Source: CAZTTG01 sp964615935 (GTDB taxonomy: Bacteria; Planctomycetota; UBA1135; GCA-002686595). Taken from it: 64,000 nucleotides of DNA. Under the pieces are notes generated by a model, which saw only the letters and a program-made list of their open reading frames with translations, had not been told where the DNA came from and searched no databases. The DNA is taken from positions 1 to 64,000 of the forward strand of contig CAZTTG010000011.1 of assembly GCA_964615935.1 (NCBI GenBank), given 5' to 3'. Shown piece by piece: positions 10,601-21,115 of this stretch. Position numbers and translations under genes: made by a program. The first letter of the stretch is position 1. Each line of letters starts with the position of its first letter.

Positions 10601-11926
10601 TCACCACGCCCGCGTCACCCCGGGCACCGCGCAGGCATAGGTGCCGTCCTCCCGGGGTTGCAGGGGGGCCTCCGCGTCCCAGGACCAGCTCTCCGGCTGG
10701 AGGTCGAGGTCCGAGGCGATCGCCTGGTCCCAGTCGACCACCCGCCCGGAGTAGGTCGCCATCCGCCCCAGGATCGCGGTCATGGTGCTCTCGGCGGCCC
10801 AGTCGCACTCGTTGTAGGGCTCGCCGGCCAGGAGGGCCGCGAAGAGGTCGTCGTGCTCCACCTGGTGGCCGTCCGCCTCGCGCTCCCAGCGCTGCGGCTC
10901 CCGGCCGGCGACCTGGAGCAGGCTCGGGCCGTGTCCCTCGATGCTGGCGAAGCCCTCCGCGCCGTGGGCGTGCTCGGCGAAGCTGTTCCAGCAGCCCGGC
11001 ATGTGGCGGCTGAAGCTGAACAGCTTCACGCCGTCGGCGTAGGTGAACTCGACGGCGTGGTGGTCGTAGATCTCGCCGTGCTCCGGTCCCTTGCGGATCT
11101 GCCGGCCGCCCATGCCCTGAGCCTGCACCGGATGCCCGCCTTGGATCCAGTTGCACACGTCGAGGTCGTGCACGTGCTGCTCGACGATGTGGTCGCCGGA
11201 GAGCCAGGTGAAGTAGTACCAGTTGCGGACCTGGTACTGCATCTCGCTCTCTCCGGGCTGGCGCCTGCGGACCCAGACGCCGGCCGAGTTGAAGTAGGCG
11301 CGCATGTACTGGAGCTCGCCGATCGCGCCCTCGTGGATGCGCTTCACCACCTCGATGTGCTTCGTCTCGTGGCGCAGGTGGTGGCCGACGGCGACCAGGA
11401 GCCCCTTCTCCCTGGCCTTCTCGTTCGCCGCCAGGACCCGGCGCACGCCCGGCGCGTCGGTGGCCAGGGGCTTCTCCATGAACACGTGCCGGCCGGCCTC
11501 GACCGCGGCCTCGAACTGGGCCGGGCGGAAGCCGGGCGGCGTGCACAGGAGCACCATGTCGACGTCGGAGGCGATCGCCCGCTCGTAGGCGTCGAGGCCG
11601 GTGAAGCGGCGCTCGGGGGGCACGTCGACCCGCGGATCCCCGCCGGTCGCGTCGCGCAGATTCCGCAGGCAGCCGGTCACCCGGTCCTCGAAGGCGTCCG
11701 CCATCGCGACCAGCCGGACGTTGGCCCCGGCGGCGTTGTTCAGCGCCTGGAGGGCCGCCCCTCCGCCGCGACCGCCGCAGCCGATCAGGGCGAGGCGGAT
11801 CTCGTCGCCGCGCGGCGCGGGGAGCGTACCGGCGAGTGCGGCCCCGGCGAGCGTCCGGCCGGTCTTCCCCATGAACTCGCGGCGGGTGGTCCTCTTCGCC
11901 CGGCCTTGGATGCCCTGTCGGCTCAT
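10601..11926 (-). CDS. Tat-exported Gfo/Idh/MocA family oxidoreductase
   Basis: NAD(P)-dependent sugar-type dehydrogenase family, 441 aa. The N-terminus carries a twin-arginine-like signal (TTRREFMGKTGRTLAGAALAG), so export of the folded, cofactor-loaded protein is likely. The Rossmann motif is ALIGCGGRGG, and the family EKP motif appears as VFMEKPLATD at about residue 140. The C-terminal alpha/beta substrate domain includes HVHDLDVCNW. Exported Gfo/Idh proteins with this signal are characteristic of Planctomycetota, where they accompany polysaccharide breakdown; the substrate here is unknown. ATG at 11926 has AGGAGAG upstream. It lies 52 bases downstream of the unknown gene at 11979 and near a double-DUF1080 protein (12688), another carbohydrate-associated family. 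Confidence 0.92.
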   Translation of the reverse strand: MSRQGIQGRAKRTTRREFMGKTGRTLAGAALAGTLPAPRGDEIRLALIGCGGRGGGAALQALNNAAGANVRLVAMADAFEDRVTGCLRNLRDATGGDPRVDVPPERRFTGLDAYERAIASDVDMVLLCTPPGFRPAQFEAAVEAGRHVFMEKPLATDAPGVRRVLAANEKAREKGLLVAVGHHLRHETKHIEVVKRIHEGAIGELQYMRAYFNSAGVWVRRRQPGESEMQYQVRNWYYFTWLSGDHIVEQHVHDLDVCNWIQGGHPVQAQGMGGRQIRKGPEHGEIYDHHAVEFTYADGVKLFSFSRHMPGCWNSFAEHAHGAEGFASIEGHGPSLLQVAGREPQRWEREADGHQVEHDDLFAALLAGEPYNECDWAAESTMTAILGRMATYSGRVVDWDQAIASDLDLQPESWSWDAEAPLQPREDGTYACAVPGVTRAW

Positions 11927-11978
11927 CGCACTCTCCTGTAGAGGTAGGGGGCGGCGGCGCAATGCACCGTTCGCCGTC

Positions 11979-12506
11979 TCATCGGTTCTCGAGCCAGAGG
12001 TACACGTCGAGATGCACGCGGTCGACTCCCCATGCTCGGGCGTGTTCCAGGGCGAAGTCCTGGAATCTGTCGCTGGTGTCCGGTCGCAGGTTCTTGAGTC
12101 CTGGCCACTGCGGTAGCCCCCCCCGGCCCGAGCGCTTCTTCAGGCCCCTGGCGACGGCGCCGTCCAGGGGAACTTCGAGCCAGGGCTCGAGTCCATTGAT
12201 GCCGAAGTGCCGGTTCAGGTACCGATTGTACAGCACGTCTCGCATGAACAGGTTGAGCGCCTTGCGCGCAGTTCCCCATGGACGCCCGGCCACGGGAAGG
12301 GAGTCCAGAAGGGCTTCCGTCCGATCGTCGAGCCATTTGCGGTATCGCTGCGTGGACGAGGTCGGGACTCGTGTGAGGTCGATTGCTCCCAGGAACCGCT
12401 GTGCAGCCGCGAGCACACCCCGGCCCTGACGGCGGAGGGCCGACGGCCCGACGGCAGTCACGCCTGTCCTGCGCTGAAGCGTGCTGATGAAGTCACGTCG
12501 TTTCAT
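11979..12506 (-). CDS. Protein of unknown function with Tat-like N-terminus
   Basis: 175 aa, family not identified. The first residues (MKRRDFISTLQRRTG) look like the start of a twin-arginine signal peptide, but the following stretch is not hydrophobic, so export is doubtful. The rest reads like a soluble, mainly helical conserved protein, with segments WGTARKALNLFMRD, NRHFGINGLEPWLEVPLDGAVA and DRVHLDVYLWLENR. A GTG at 12416 (VLAAAQRFLG) could be the true start, in which case the first 30 codons are remnants or leader. Codon use appears less extreme in GC than in neighbouring genes, which would fit acquisition, though this was judged by eye. Upstream of, and on the same strand as, the Gfo/Idh gene. 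Likely a real gene, function unknown. Confidence 0.6.
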   Translation of the reverse strand: MKRRDFISTLQRRTGVTAVGPSALRRQGRGVLAAAQRFLGAIDLTRVPTSSTQRYRKWLDDRTEALLDSLPVAGRPWGTARKALNLFMRDVLYNRYLNRHFGINGLEPWLEVPLDGAVARGLKKRSGRGGLPQWPGLKNLRPDTSDRFQDFALEHARAWGVDRVHLDVYLWLENR

Positions 12507-12687
12507 GCATTCTCCCGGCGAGCGAGGTGCCGATCAGTCGCGGCCGACGGCTGCATTGGCGGTACGGGGGGTGCGTGTAGTCCGGTGGAAGCGACGCACG
12601 AGGTTCCCGGGGCGGGAGGGCTCGTGCGCGAGCGGCCCGGAAAGTAGGCTAGCAGCCCTCCCCCTGCTCGACGAAAGGGAGTTCCCC

Positions 12688-14043
12688 ATGCCGCGCGCGC
12701 TCCACCACCTGATCTGGCTCTCGATCCTCCTCGTCCCGCTCACCGGCACCTCCGCCCAGGAGGGGGACGGCCCGAAGCGCCTGAAGGACCGGCACTTCGA
12801 CGACTCGGACTTCCGCAGCCTGTTCGACGGCAGCAGCCTGGACGGGTGGGTGACGAGCGGCGGCCGCTACGACGGCAAGGCCAGCTGGGCCGTGGAGGAC
12901 GGCGCCATCACCGGCCGGGAGGGACCCAAGGGCGAGGGCGGGCTGATCTACACCGAGGAGGAGTACGACCAGTTCATCTTCACCGTGGACGTGAAGATCA
13001 CCTGGCCCTTCGACTCGGGCATCTTCCTGCGCATGGCGCCCCGGCCGCGGGGGAAGGGGAGCCAGGTCACCATCGACTACCGCGAGGGCGGCGAGGTGGG
13101 GGGCATCTACTCGGACGGCTTCATGCAGCACAACCCGGAGGCCGCGGCCAAGCTCCGGGGGGGTGCGTGGAACCACTTCGAGGTCCGCTGCACCGGGGAC
13201 GACATGCACGTCGAGGCCTGGATGAACGGCGAGCCGATCTCCGACTTCGCCTATCCCCGGGGGGGCGAGGGCTACGAGCTGCGCGGGAGGATCGGCCTGC
13301 AGGTGCACGGGGCGGTCAACGCCGAGCCCGACGCCGCGGTGCAGTTCAAGAACATGCGCATCCGCGAGCTCCCGCCTCACGACCCCGAGCTCTTCCGCGC
13401 CGATCCGCGGGGCCTCCTCCAACCCACCGAGGCGGGACTCGAGGCCGGCTGGGAGGCGCTCTTCAACGGCCGGGACCTGGAGGGCTGGGAGGCCATGGGC
13501 GGCGGCGAGGGCTTCCGCGCGGAGGACGGCGTGCTGGCGCTCCTGGTCGAGGGCTCGAGCCACAACCTGCGCACCACCCGGGACTTCGAGGACTTCGAGC
13601 TGCGGCTGGACTTCAAGACCGGCTTCATGGCCAACAGCGGCCTGTTCCTGCGCGGCAACCGCGCCGGGGGCAACCCCGCCTACTCGGGCTGCGAGATCCA
13701 GATCCTGGACGACTTCAACTGGGAGCGGGTGACCGACTCGAAGCTGAAGCCGTGGCAGTTCTCCGGCTCGCTGTACGGCGCGGTCCGGCCGGGCGTGGCG
13801 AACGCCTTGAAGCCGCTGGGCCGCTGGAACACCTACGAGCTGCGCTATCAGGGGAGCGAGCTGACGGTGGAGCTGAACGGGCGCGAGCTCTACTCGGTGG
13901 ACACCCACGAGTTGGAGATCGCCCGCCCGCCCTTCGCCGAGCGCGCCCCGCGCGGCTTCATCGGCCTGCAGCGGCACGCCTCCCCCCAGGCGAGCGGCGA
14001 GGCCTACACCTGGTTCCGCAACATCCTCCTGCGCGAGCTCTAG
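12688..14043 (+). CDS. Secreted protein with two DUF1080 (3-keto-disaccharide hydrolase) domains
   Basis: 451 aa with a Sec signal peptide (hydrophobic LIWLSILLVPLTGTSAQ). Two concanavalin-like DUF1080 domains follow. The first (about 35-230) has FRSLFDGSSLDGW and YDQFIFTVDVKITWPFDSGIFLR; the second (about 255-450) has WEALFNGRDLEGWEA, FKTGFMANSGLFLRG and YSGCEIQILDD. DUF1080 proteins are very abundant in Planctomycetota and some act on 3-keto-disaccharides; here binding or hydrolysis of a modified glycan outside the cytoplasm is a reasonable inference. ATG at 12688 has AAAGGGA eight bases upstream. The nearby Tat-exported Gfo/Idh oxidoreductase could provide an oxidised sugar substrate, but the two are on opposite strands. 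Confidence 0.9.
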   Translation: MPRALHHLIWLSILLVPLTGTSAQEGDGPKRLKDRHFDDSDFRSLFDGSSLDGWVTSGGRYDGKASWAVEDGAITGREGPKGEGGLIYTEEEYDQFIFTVDVKITWPFDSGIFLRMAPRPRGKGSQVTIDYREGGEVGGIYSDGFMQHNPEAAAKLRGGAWNHFEVRCTGDDMHVEAWMNGEPISDFAYPRGGEGYELRGRIGLQVHGAVNAEPDAAVQFKNMRIRELPPHDPELFRADPRGLLQPTEAGLEAGWEALFNGRDLEGWEAMGGGEGFRAEDGVLALLVEGSSHNLRTTRDFEDFELRLDFKTGFMANSGLFLRGNRAGGNPAYSGCEIQILDDFNWERVTDSKLKPWQFSGSLYGAVRPGVANALKPLGRWNTYELRYQGSELTVELNGRELYSVDTHELEIARPPFAERAPRGFIGLQRHASPQASGEAYTWFRNILLREL

Positions 14044-14282
14044 CGCGCACGCCACGGCGGCTCTCTCGGGTTCGGTTTCGGTAAGCCGACGGTCTCGCGC
14101 GCACACCGCCCGCGGCGGCTCGTAAGGTGCCTCGGGGGGCGCCGGAGGGCCTCCGGCTGTCCCCCACATCGCCGGGCTCGGGTCGAGGCGAGGCAGGCCT
14201 CGAGGCGGGCCCGGTGGGGAATCGAGGCGCGGCCCTCGACCCCGACCGCGGACGGTGAGCAGAATCGGGAGGTCACCTGTCG

Positions 14283-15347
14283 ATGTGGAGCGCGATGGTC
14301 CTTCGAGCCAGACATCCACGGCGGCGTCCTCGGCCGCGGCCGAGCCGCCTGCCGGTCCTCGCCATCCCCCTGGCGGCCCTCCTGCCGCCCCAGGCCCCCG
14401 CGACGCCTCCGAATCCTCCCCCCGAGCCCCCCCCGATCGCCCGGCCCGCCGAGGATCTCCCCCGCTCGATCCCCTCGGGCGTGGAGGAGATGCTGGAGCT
14501 CGAGGAGCGGATCCGCGAGGTGGCCGAGGTGGTCCTTCCCGCGACGGTCGCCCTGCGGGTGGGCTTCAGCCAGGGCAGCGGCGTGATCGTGAGCGAGGAC
14601 GGCATCGTGCTCACGGCGGCCCACGTGACCGGCCGCCCGGGCCAGCCGGCCCTCGTCTGGCTGGCGGACGGGCGGCGGGTGCGCGGCCGCACCCTGGGCG
14701 TCAACTACCTCCTGGACAGCGCCATGGTCCGCATCACCGACGAGGGAGACTATCCCTTCGTTCGCCTGGGCGGAGCGCGCGAGATCGCCCTGGGCGAATG
14801 GGTGCTGGCCACGGGCCACCGCGGGGGCTACGACCCCGCTTCTCCGCGGCCGCCCGCCCTGCGGATGGGGCGCATCCAGGGCACCACCGGTCGATGGTTG
14901 CGGACCGACTGCACCATCATCAACGGGGACTCGGGCGGACCGCTCTTCGACCTGGGGGGCCGGCTGATCGGCATCCACAGCCGGATCCAGTACGGCTGGA
15001 GCGCCAACTTTCACGTCCCCATGCGCACCTATCGCCAGAGCTGGGATCGGCTCCTGGCGGGCGAGTCCTGGGGCGGTCGGGGTTGGGAGCCCCCCCATCT
15101 CGGCGTGGATGGGCGCATCGGCGAGGGCGGCTATCGGATCGAGCGCGTGCTCGAGGACACCCCGGCGGCGCGGGTCGGGCTGCGGGCGGGCGACGTCATC
15201 CAGACGCTCAACGGGGAGGTGATCGCCGGGCACTGGGACCTCGGCGACCTGATCTCCGACCACCGGCCGGGCGACGAGCTCGTTCTCGAGGTCCTGCGCG
15301 AGGGGCAGCCCGCGGTCCTGCGGCCCGAGCTCGCCGTGCGGCGATGA
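14283..15347 (+). CDS. Secreted trypsin-like serine protease with PDZ domain (HtrA/Deg-like)
   Basis: 354 aa. An Arg-rich N-terminus and hydrophobic stretch (LPVLAIPLAALL) form a signal or anchor, followed by a Pro-rich linker. The trypsin-like domain has all three catalytic positions: His in LTAAHV (about 112), Asp in LDSAMV (about 146) and Ser in GDSGGPL (about 218). A single PDZ domain follows (about 265-350, AARVGLRAGDVIQTLNG). This is the architecture of periplasmic quality-control proteases of the DegP/DegS group. An alternative ATG at 14295 is possible. It is followed, with ATGA-type spacing, by a second HtrA-like gene that lacks the catalytic residues, so the pair is probably one operon and one functional unit. 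Confidence 0.9.
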   Translation: MWSAMVLRARHPRRRPRPRPSRLPVLAIPLAALLPPQAPATPPNPPPEPPPIARPAEDLPRSIPSGVEEMLELEERIREVAEVVLPATVALRVGFSQGSGVIVSEDGIVLTAAHVTGRPGQPALVWLADGRRVRGRTLGVNYLLDSAMVRITDEGDYPFVRLGGAREIALGEWVLATGHRGGYDPASPRPPALRMGRIQGTTGRWLRTDCTIINGDSGGPLFDLGGRLIGIHSRIQYGWSANFHVPMRTYRQSWDRLLAGESWGGRGWEPPHLGVDGRIGEGGYRIERVLEDTPAARVGLRAGDVIQTLNGEVIAGHWDLGDLISDHRPGDELVLEVLREGQPAVLRPELAVRR

Positions 15348-15367
15348 GAGGCACCCGAAGGGAATCC

Positions 15368-16399
15368 ATGTCCGATCCGAAGCTGGAACCACGGCGCCCG
15401 GCGATCCTCGCGATCGCGCTCCTGGCGGCCCTGCCCGGCCTGGCACCCGAGGCCCCGGCCCAGAACGCCCGCGACAGCCGCGAGGTGCTGGCCGCCTTCG
15501 GCCAGGTGGCCGCCGCGGCGCGCGACGCGACCGTCCGGATCGAGTGCGACGGCCGTCGTCGGGCCCAGGGCGTCATCGTCGGCGCGGACGGCCTGGTCCT
15601 GACCAAGGCCAGCGAGATGAGCGGTCGCATCGTCTGCGAGCTCGTCGATGGCCGGGAGCTCGACGCCCGCCTCCTCGCCACGGACCCGGAGCACGACCTG
15701 GCCCTGCTCGGGATCGAGGCCGGGGAGCTCGTGCCGATCGCCTGGAGCGAGGACGAGCGCTACGAGGTCGGTCGGCTGGTGATCACTCCGGGCATCGGGA
15801 GGCTGCCGCTGGCGGTGGGCGTGATCGGCGTCGGGCCGCGCCGCATCCCGGGGGGCGGGGGCTACCTGGGGGTGTACCTCGCCCGCTCGACGAGCGATCC
15901 GCTGGTCGATTCGGTGATCGAGAACACCGGCGCGGCGACCGCCGGCCTGCAGCGCAGCGACCTGATCACGCGCGTGGACGGCGAGCCGGTCGACAGCCAG
16001 GCCTCCCTGATCGACGCCATTCGGGACCGCCGGGTGGGCTCGCAGATCGAGGTGACCTTCGTGCGCGCCGGTCGGGTGCAGCGGGCCGTCGCGGTCCTGG
16101 GCCGGCGCCCTCCCGAGGACGAGCCCGACCGCCTCTCCGGCCCCCTGAGCACCCAGCGGGACGGCTTCCCGATCGCCTTCGAGCACGACTCCGTGCTCCT
16201 GCCGCGCGAGTGCGGCGGGGTGATGGTCGGTCTCGACGGCCGGGCCATCGGGCTGAACATCGCCCGTTCGGGCCGGGCCACGAGTTACGCCATCCCCGCC
16301 CGCGACGTGCAGCACGCCCTGCGCCGCCTCGAGCGGCAGGCCGCCCAGAGCCAGCCCACGGGAGCCGAGGACAAGCCACGGCAGGGCCGGGCCCTCTGA
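15368..16399 (+). CDS. HtrA-like pseudoprotease with PDZ domain inside the protease fold
   Basis: 343 aa with a signal peptide (ILAIALLAALPGLAPEAPAQ). It resembles the protease encoded just upstream but is degenerate: the His motif reads LVLTKASEM, the Asp motif is kept (EHDLALL, about 113), and the Ser motif reads PRECGGVMVG (about 279), with Cys in place of Ser. A PDZ domain (about 155-245, AATAGLQRSDLITRVDGEPV) comes before the last protease segment instead of after it. It therefore probably binds rather than cuts, acting as an adaptor or regulator of the active partner. ATG at 15368 has GAAGGGA upstream; an ATG at 15344 overlapping the previous stop (ATGA) is the alternative. Inactivity is inferred from sequence only. 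Confidence 0.85.
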   Translation: MSDPKLEPRRPAILAIALLAALPGLAPEAPAQNARDSREVLAAFGQVAAAARDATVRIECDGRRRAQGVIVGADGLVLTKASEMSGRIVCELVDGRELDARLLATDPEHDLALLGIEAGELVPIAWSEDERYEVGRLVITPGIGRLPLAVGVIGVGPRRIPGGGGYLGVYLARSTSDPLVDSVIENTGAATAGLQRSDLITRVDGEPVDSQASLIDAIRDRRVGSQIEVTFVRAGRVQRAVAVLGRRPPEDEPDRLSGPLSTQRDGFPIAFEHDSVLLPRECGGVMVGLDGRAIGLNIARSGRATSYAIPARDVQHALRRLERQAAQSQPTGAEDKPRQGRAL

Positions 16400-16639
16400 G
16401 GCGCGGCCCGCGGGGGGCTCGCGGCGACGGCGCCCCGCCTATCCACCAGGCCCCACCGCCCGGGGCGACGTCGCGCGCCAGCGGCGGTTTCACCCCTCTC
16501 GCCGAAAACGGAGCCCGGCGGAGCCTCGGCGCGGCCGCAAGCCCCGACCCTTGCGTTTCCTTGACGCACAAGCCGGCTTGGCCGACCGGGGCGGGTCGGC
16601 TACCTTGGCCGGTCCTCGCTCCGGCCCCCAGGTCCCCCA

Positions 16640-18838
16640 TTGCACCCCACCGCCCCCCGCAGCCCCCTCCTCGCCTGTCTGAGGGCCATCCTGCCGTGGG
16701 CGATGGCGAGCGCCCTCTGCGCCGCGGCCGGGGCTCAGAAGCCGAGCCTGGAGCCCGGCCGGCTGGAGGAGGGCCACGGGATCGAGATCGACGGTCGACT
16801 CGACGAGGCTGCCTGGGCGGGGGTCCCGCAGCTCGGAGCCCTGACCCAGGTCGTGCCCCTGGAGGGAGAGCCGCCCAGCCACCCGACCCGGGTCCGCCTG
16901 GCCTACGACCGGGAGCACCTCTTCCTGGCCATCGAGTGCGTCGAGGAGCCCGGCAAGGTGCTCGCGCGGCAGATGCGACGCGACGCCTTCGTGCGCTACG
17001 ACGACGTGGTCGAGTGGTGGTTCGACACCTTCAACGACCGGCGCTTCGCCTTCTGGTTCCAGATCACCGCCGCGGGCTCGCGAGGAGACGCCCTGCTCAG
17101 CGACAGCGGATCGAGCTTCAACAAGGAGTGGGACGGCGTCTGGCACGGCCGCACCCAGCTCACCGACCGCGGCTGGCAGGCCGAGGTGTCCATCCCCTTC
17201 AAGACCCTCAACTTCCGCGAGGGCCTCGAGACCTGGGGCTTCAACCTGCGGCGGATGCGCAAGATCAACGACGAGGAGATGCGCTGGGCCTCCCCCACGG
17301 TGGCCTATCGCTTCTGGAACCTCTCGGAGGGCGGCCTGCTCCTGGGCATGCGCGGCATGCACCAGGGCCTGGGGCTGGACCTGGTCCCCTACGCCAAGGG
17401 CGCCCTCCGGCAAGAGGGCTCGGGGGAGGAGGACGCCACCCTGCTGGGGTCCCTGGGCGGGGACGCCACCTGGCGGGTCACGCCCTCGCTGAAGCTGCAG
17501 CTCACCCTCAACACCGACTTCGCCGAGACCGAGGTCGATCGGCGGCAGGTCAACCTGGATCGCTTCCCGCTGTTCTTCCCGGAGAAGCGCGACTTCTTCC
17601 TCGAGGACGCCGGCCTCTTCGAGTTCGGCCCTTCGAGCCGCCGCCCGCAGCTGGTGCCCTTCTTCTCGCGCACCATCGGCCGCAACGAGGACGGCGAGGA
17701 GGTCCCCATCCTGGCGGGAGCCAAGCTCACCGGTCGGGCGGGCGACTGGAACGTCGGCGTCCTGGGCACCCTGCTCGACGAGCAGGCCGAGGTCGGCCAG
17801 CAGAGCCTGGGCGTGGTGCGGGTCAGCCGCAACCTGGGCGGGGAGAACTCGGTCGGCGGCATCGTCACCGCGGGACAGCCCGGGCAGCCGGAGTCGGCCC
17901 ACACCATCGGCGCCGACTTTCGCCTGGGGAGCAGCCGCCTGTTCGGGGAGGGCCGCGCCGCCAGCCTGTGGGGCTACTGGCTGGCGAGCGGGACCGAGGG
18001 CGAGGACGGGGACGGGATGGCCTACGGCCTCCAGGGGCAGTACCAGACCCGCGAGTGGAATCACCACTTCTCGCTCCGCACCATCGAGGAGCACTTCGAT
18101 CCCGCGCTGGGTTTCGTGCGCCGGCCCGATTCGCGCATGTACTGGTTCTCCTCGAGCTACACCTGGCGCAACGACCAGCCCGGCTTCCTGCGGCGGGCCA
18201 ACTGGCGCGCCAGCGCCGGCCTGACCACCGACATCCACGGCGAGCTGGAGTCCTGGGCGGTTCCCATCCAGTGGCTCGAGCTGACCACCGATCAGGAGGA
18301 CGCCATCGAGATCGACTCCGAGCGCCTCTTCGAGAGCATCGACGAGCCCTTCGATCTCTCCAGCGGCGTCGAGGTCGGGGTCGGCGACTACGACATGTGG
18401 CGCCACTCCCTCGAGCTGCGCGGCAGCGGGCGGCGCAAGCTCACCGGCCAGGCCGAGCTCGAGTTCGGCGACTTCTTCGGCGGCGACATCTTCAGCTGGG
18501 AGCTCCGGCCGGTCTTCATCCCCAACCGGCACCTCCAGCTCTCCCTGGGCTACTCGCAGTTCCAGGTCGACGTCGAGGACGGCGACTTCACCACCCAGCT
18601 GGTGGAGGCCGGGGTGGACTGGGACTTCAGCCCCGACCTCTCCTGGCGCAACCTGGTCCAGTACGACAACGAGAGCGACGACCTCGGCCTGCAGAGCCGC
18701 CTGCGCTGGATCCGGACGCCCGGCCAGGACCTCTTCCTGGTCGCCCTCATGGGCTGGCAGGAGGACCCCGACGAGCAGCGCTGGCTGTCGACCGGCCAGG
18801 AGCTGACCCTCAAGTTCTCCTACACGCTGAGCTTCTGA
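16640..18838 (+). CDS. CBM9-like / DUF5916 outer-membrane-type protein
   Basis: 732 aa with a cleavable signal peptide. Residues around 45-230 resemble the carbohydrate-binding family 9-like module (EIDGRLDEAAWAG, RVRLAYDREHLFLAIEC, WGFNLRRM). The remainder matches the DUF5916 region, rich in alternating beta strands with many aromatic residues and ending in Phe (TLKFSYTLSF), as expected for an outer-membrane beta-barrel. The conserved block VNLDRFPLFFPEKRDFFLED is typical of the family. The biological role of the family is unsettled; surface binding of glycans or peptides is the usual suggestion. It is preceded by 240 bases without a gene. A C-terminal barrel implies a Gram-negative type envelope. 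Confidence 0.88.
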   Translation: MHPTAPRSPLLACLRAILPWAMASALCAAAGAQKPSLEPGRLEEGHGIEIDGRLDEAAWAGVPQLGALTQVVPLEGEPPSHPTRVRLAYDREHLFLAIECVEEPGKVLARQMRRDAFVRYDDVVEWWFDTFNDRRFAFWFQITAAGSRGDALLSDSGSSFNKEWDGVWHGRTQLTDRGWQAEVSIPFKTLNFREGLETWGFNLRRMRKINDEEMRWASPTVAYRFWNLSEGGLLLGMRGMHQGLGLDLVPYAKGALRQEGSGEEDATLLGSLGGDATWRVTPSLKLQLTLNTDFAETEVDRRQVNLDRFPLFFPEKRDFFLEDAGLFEFGPSSRRPQLVPFFSRTIGRNEDGEEVPILAGAKLTGRAGDWNVGVLGTLLDEQAEVGQQSLGVVRVSRNLGGENSVGGIVTAGQPGQPESAHTIGADFRLGSSRLFGEGRAASLWGYWLASGTEGEDGDGMAYGLQGQYQTREWNHHFSLRTIEEHFDPALGFVRRPDSRMYWFSSSYTWRNDQPGFLRRANWRASAGLTTDIHGELESWAVPIQWLELTTDQEDAIEIDSERLFESIDEPFDLSSGVEVGVGDYDMWRHSLELRGSGRRKLTGQAELEFGDFFGGDIFSWELRPVFIPNRHLQLSLGYSQFQVDVEDGDFTTQLVEAGVDWDFSPDLSWRNLVQYDNESDDLGLQSRLRWIRTPGQDLFLVALMGWQEDPDEQRWLSTGQELTLKFSYTLSF

Positions 18839-18896
18839 GGCCGGCTCGGGGCGGTTACCCTGTGGCCGCGCGCGCCCCAGCCGGCGCCCGGCCGCC

Positions 18897-19106
18897 TTGT
18901 CCGCCCGCCTCCCTCACGTCCTGCTCGCCGCCTACCTGATCCTGTGCCTGCTGGCGCTGATCTGGCCGGGCTACGAGCTCGTGGGCAACCGCATCGAGCC
19001 CTACGTGCTGGGGGTGCCCTTCTCCTTCGCGTGGGTGGTCCTCTGGATCCTGCTCACCTTCGGCGCCCTGGTGCTCTACCACGCCGCCACCCACCGGGAG
19101 GAGTGA
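18897..19106 (+). CDS. DUF3311 small membrane protein
   Basis: 69 aa with two membrane helices (about 8-24 and 38-60) and the DUF3311 pattern (YELVGNRIEPYVLGVPFSFAWVV). TTG start at 18897 is inferred. DUF3311 proteins are nearly always encoded just before a sodium:solute symporter, as here (3-base gap), and are thought to be a small accessory subunit of the transporter; this pairing is the main support. Confidence 0.85.
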   Translation: MSARLPHVLLAAYLILCLLALIWPGYELVGNRIEPYVLGVPFSFAWVVLWILLTFGALVLYHAATHREE

Positions 19107-19109
19107 GCC

Positions 19110-20612
<1,503 letters not shown>

Positions 20613-20637
20613 TCGAGACCGAGCCGGCCGCGGACGG

Positions 20638-20967
20638 TCAGGGACCCTCCCTCTCCAGGAACACGTTCACCACCTGGTGGTTGGGGTAGCCCAGGATCGT
20701 GACCCTCCGCGAGACCGGCCTGCAGCCCAGCATCTGCACCCCTATCTCGCGCTCACCCGTGCCGAGCTGGAGCACGGGCAGGCGCTCGGTCGCGTTCCCG
20801 ATGAACACCCCGTCCACGTGGATCTCGGCCCGCCTCACGTCGGTGCCTTCGGGCGGGATGACCTGGATCTCCACGTTGCCCTGCCTGGACTTCGAGATCG
20901 TGGGGCTCGTGCTCACGCAGCCCGCCCCGAGGAACGCCGCGGCCAGTACGAGAATGGCGACTCTCAT
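20638..20967 (-). CDS. PEGA-domain lipoprotein
   Basis: 109 aa. A short signal peptide ends in a lipobox (FLGAGC, Cys at about 17), so the mature protein is probably a lipid-anchored envelope protein. The mature part contains a PEGA-like beta module (RAEIHVDGVFIGNATERLPVLQLGTGERE) that ends in GYPNHQVVNVFLE. ATG at 20967 is preferred over an upstream start at 21021 because it places the signal peptide at the N-terminus and has GGGAGG upstream. Divergent from the secreted protein at 21116; no partner is evident. Confidence 0.8.
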   Translation of the reverse strand: MRVAILVLAAAFLGAGCVSTSPTISKSRQGNVEIQVIPPEGTDVRRAEIHVDGVFIGNATERLPVLQLGTGEREIGVQMLGCRPVSRRVTILGYPNHQVVNVFLEREGP

Positions 20968-21115
20968 CTCTGCCTCCCATGGGTTCTCACATGGAGTGGC
21001 CCGGGCGGGGTCCGGGTTCACGCAATCCCGGAATCCCGCTCACTGCCCCGGATTCGCGACCTCGGGGGTATCATGGAAGCTGCATTCCAGAGTCTCGCGA
21101 AAGGGAGGATCCACG

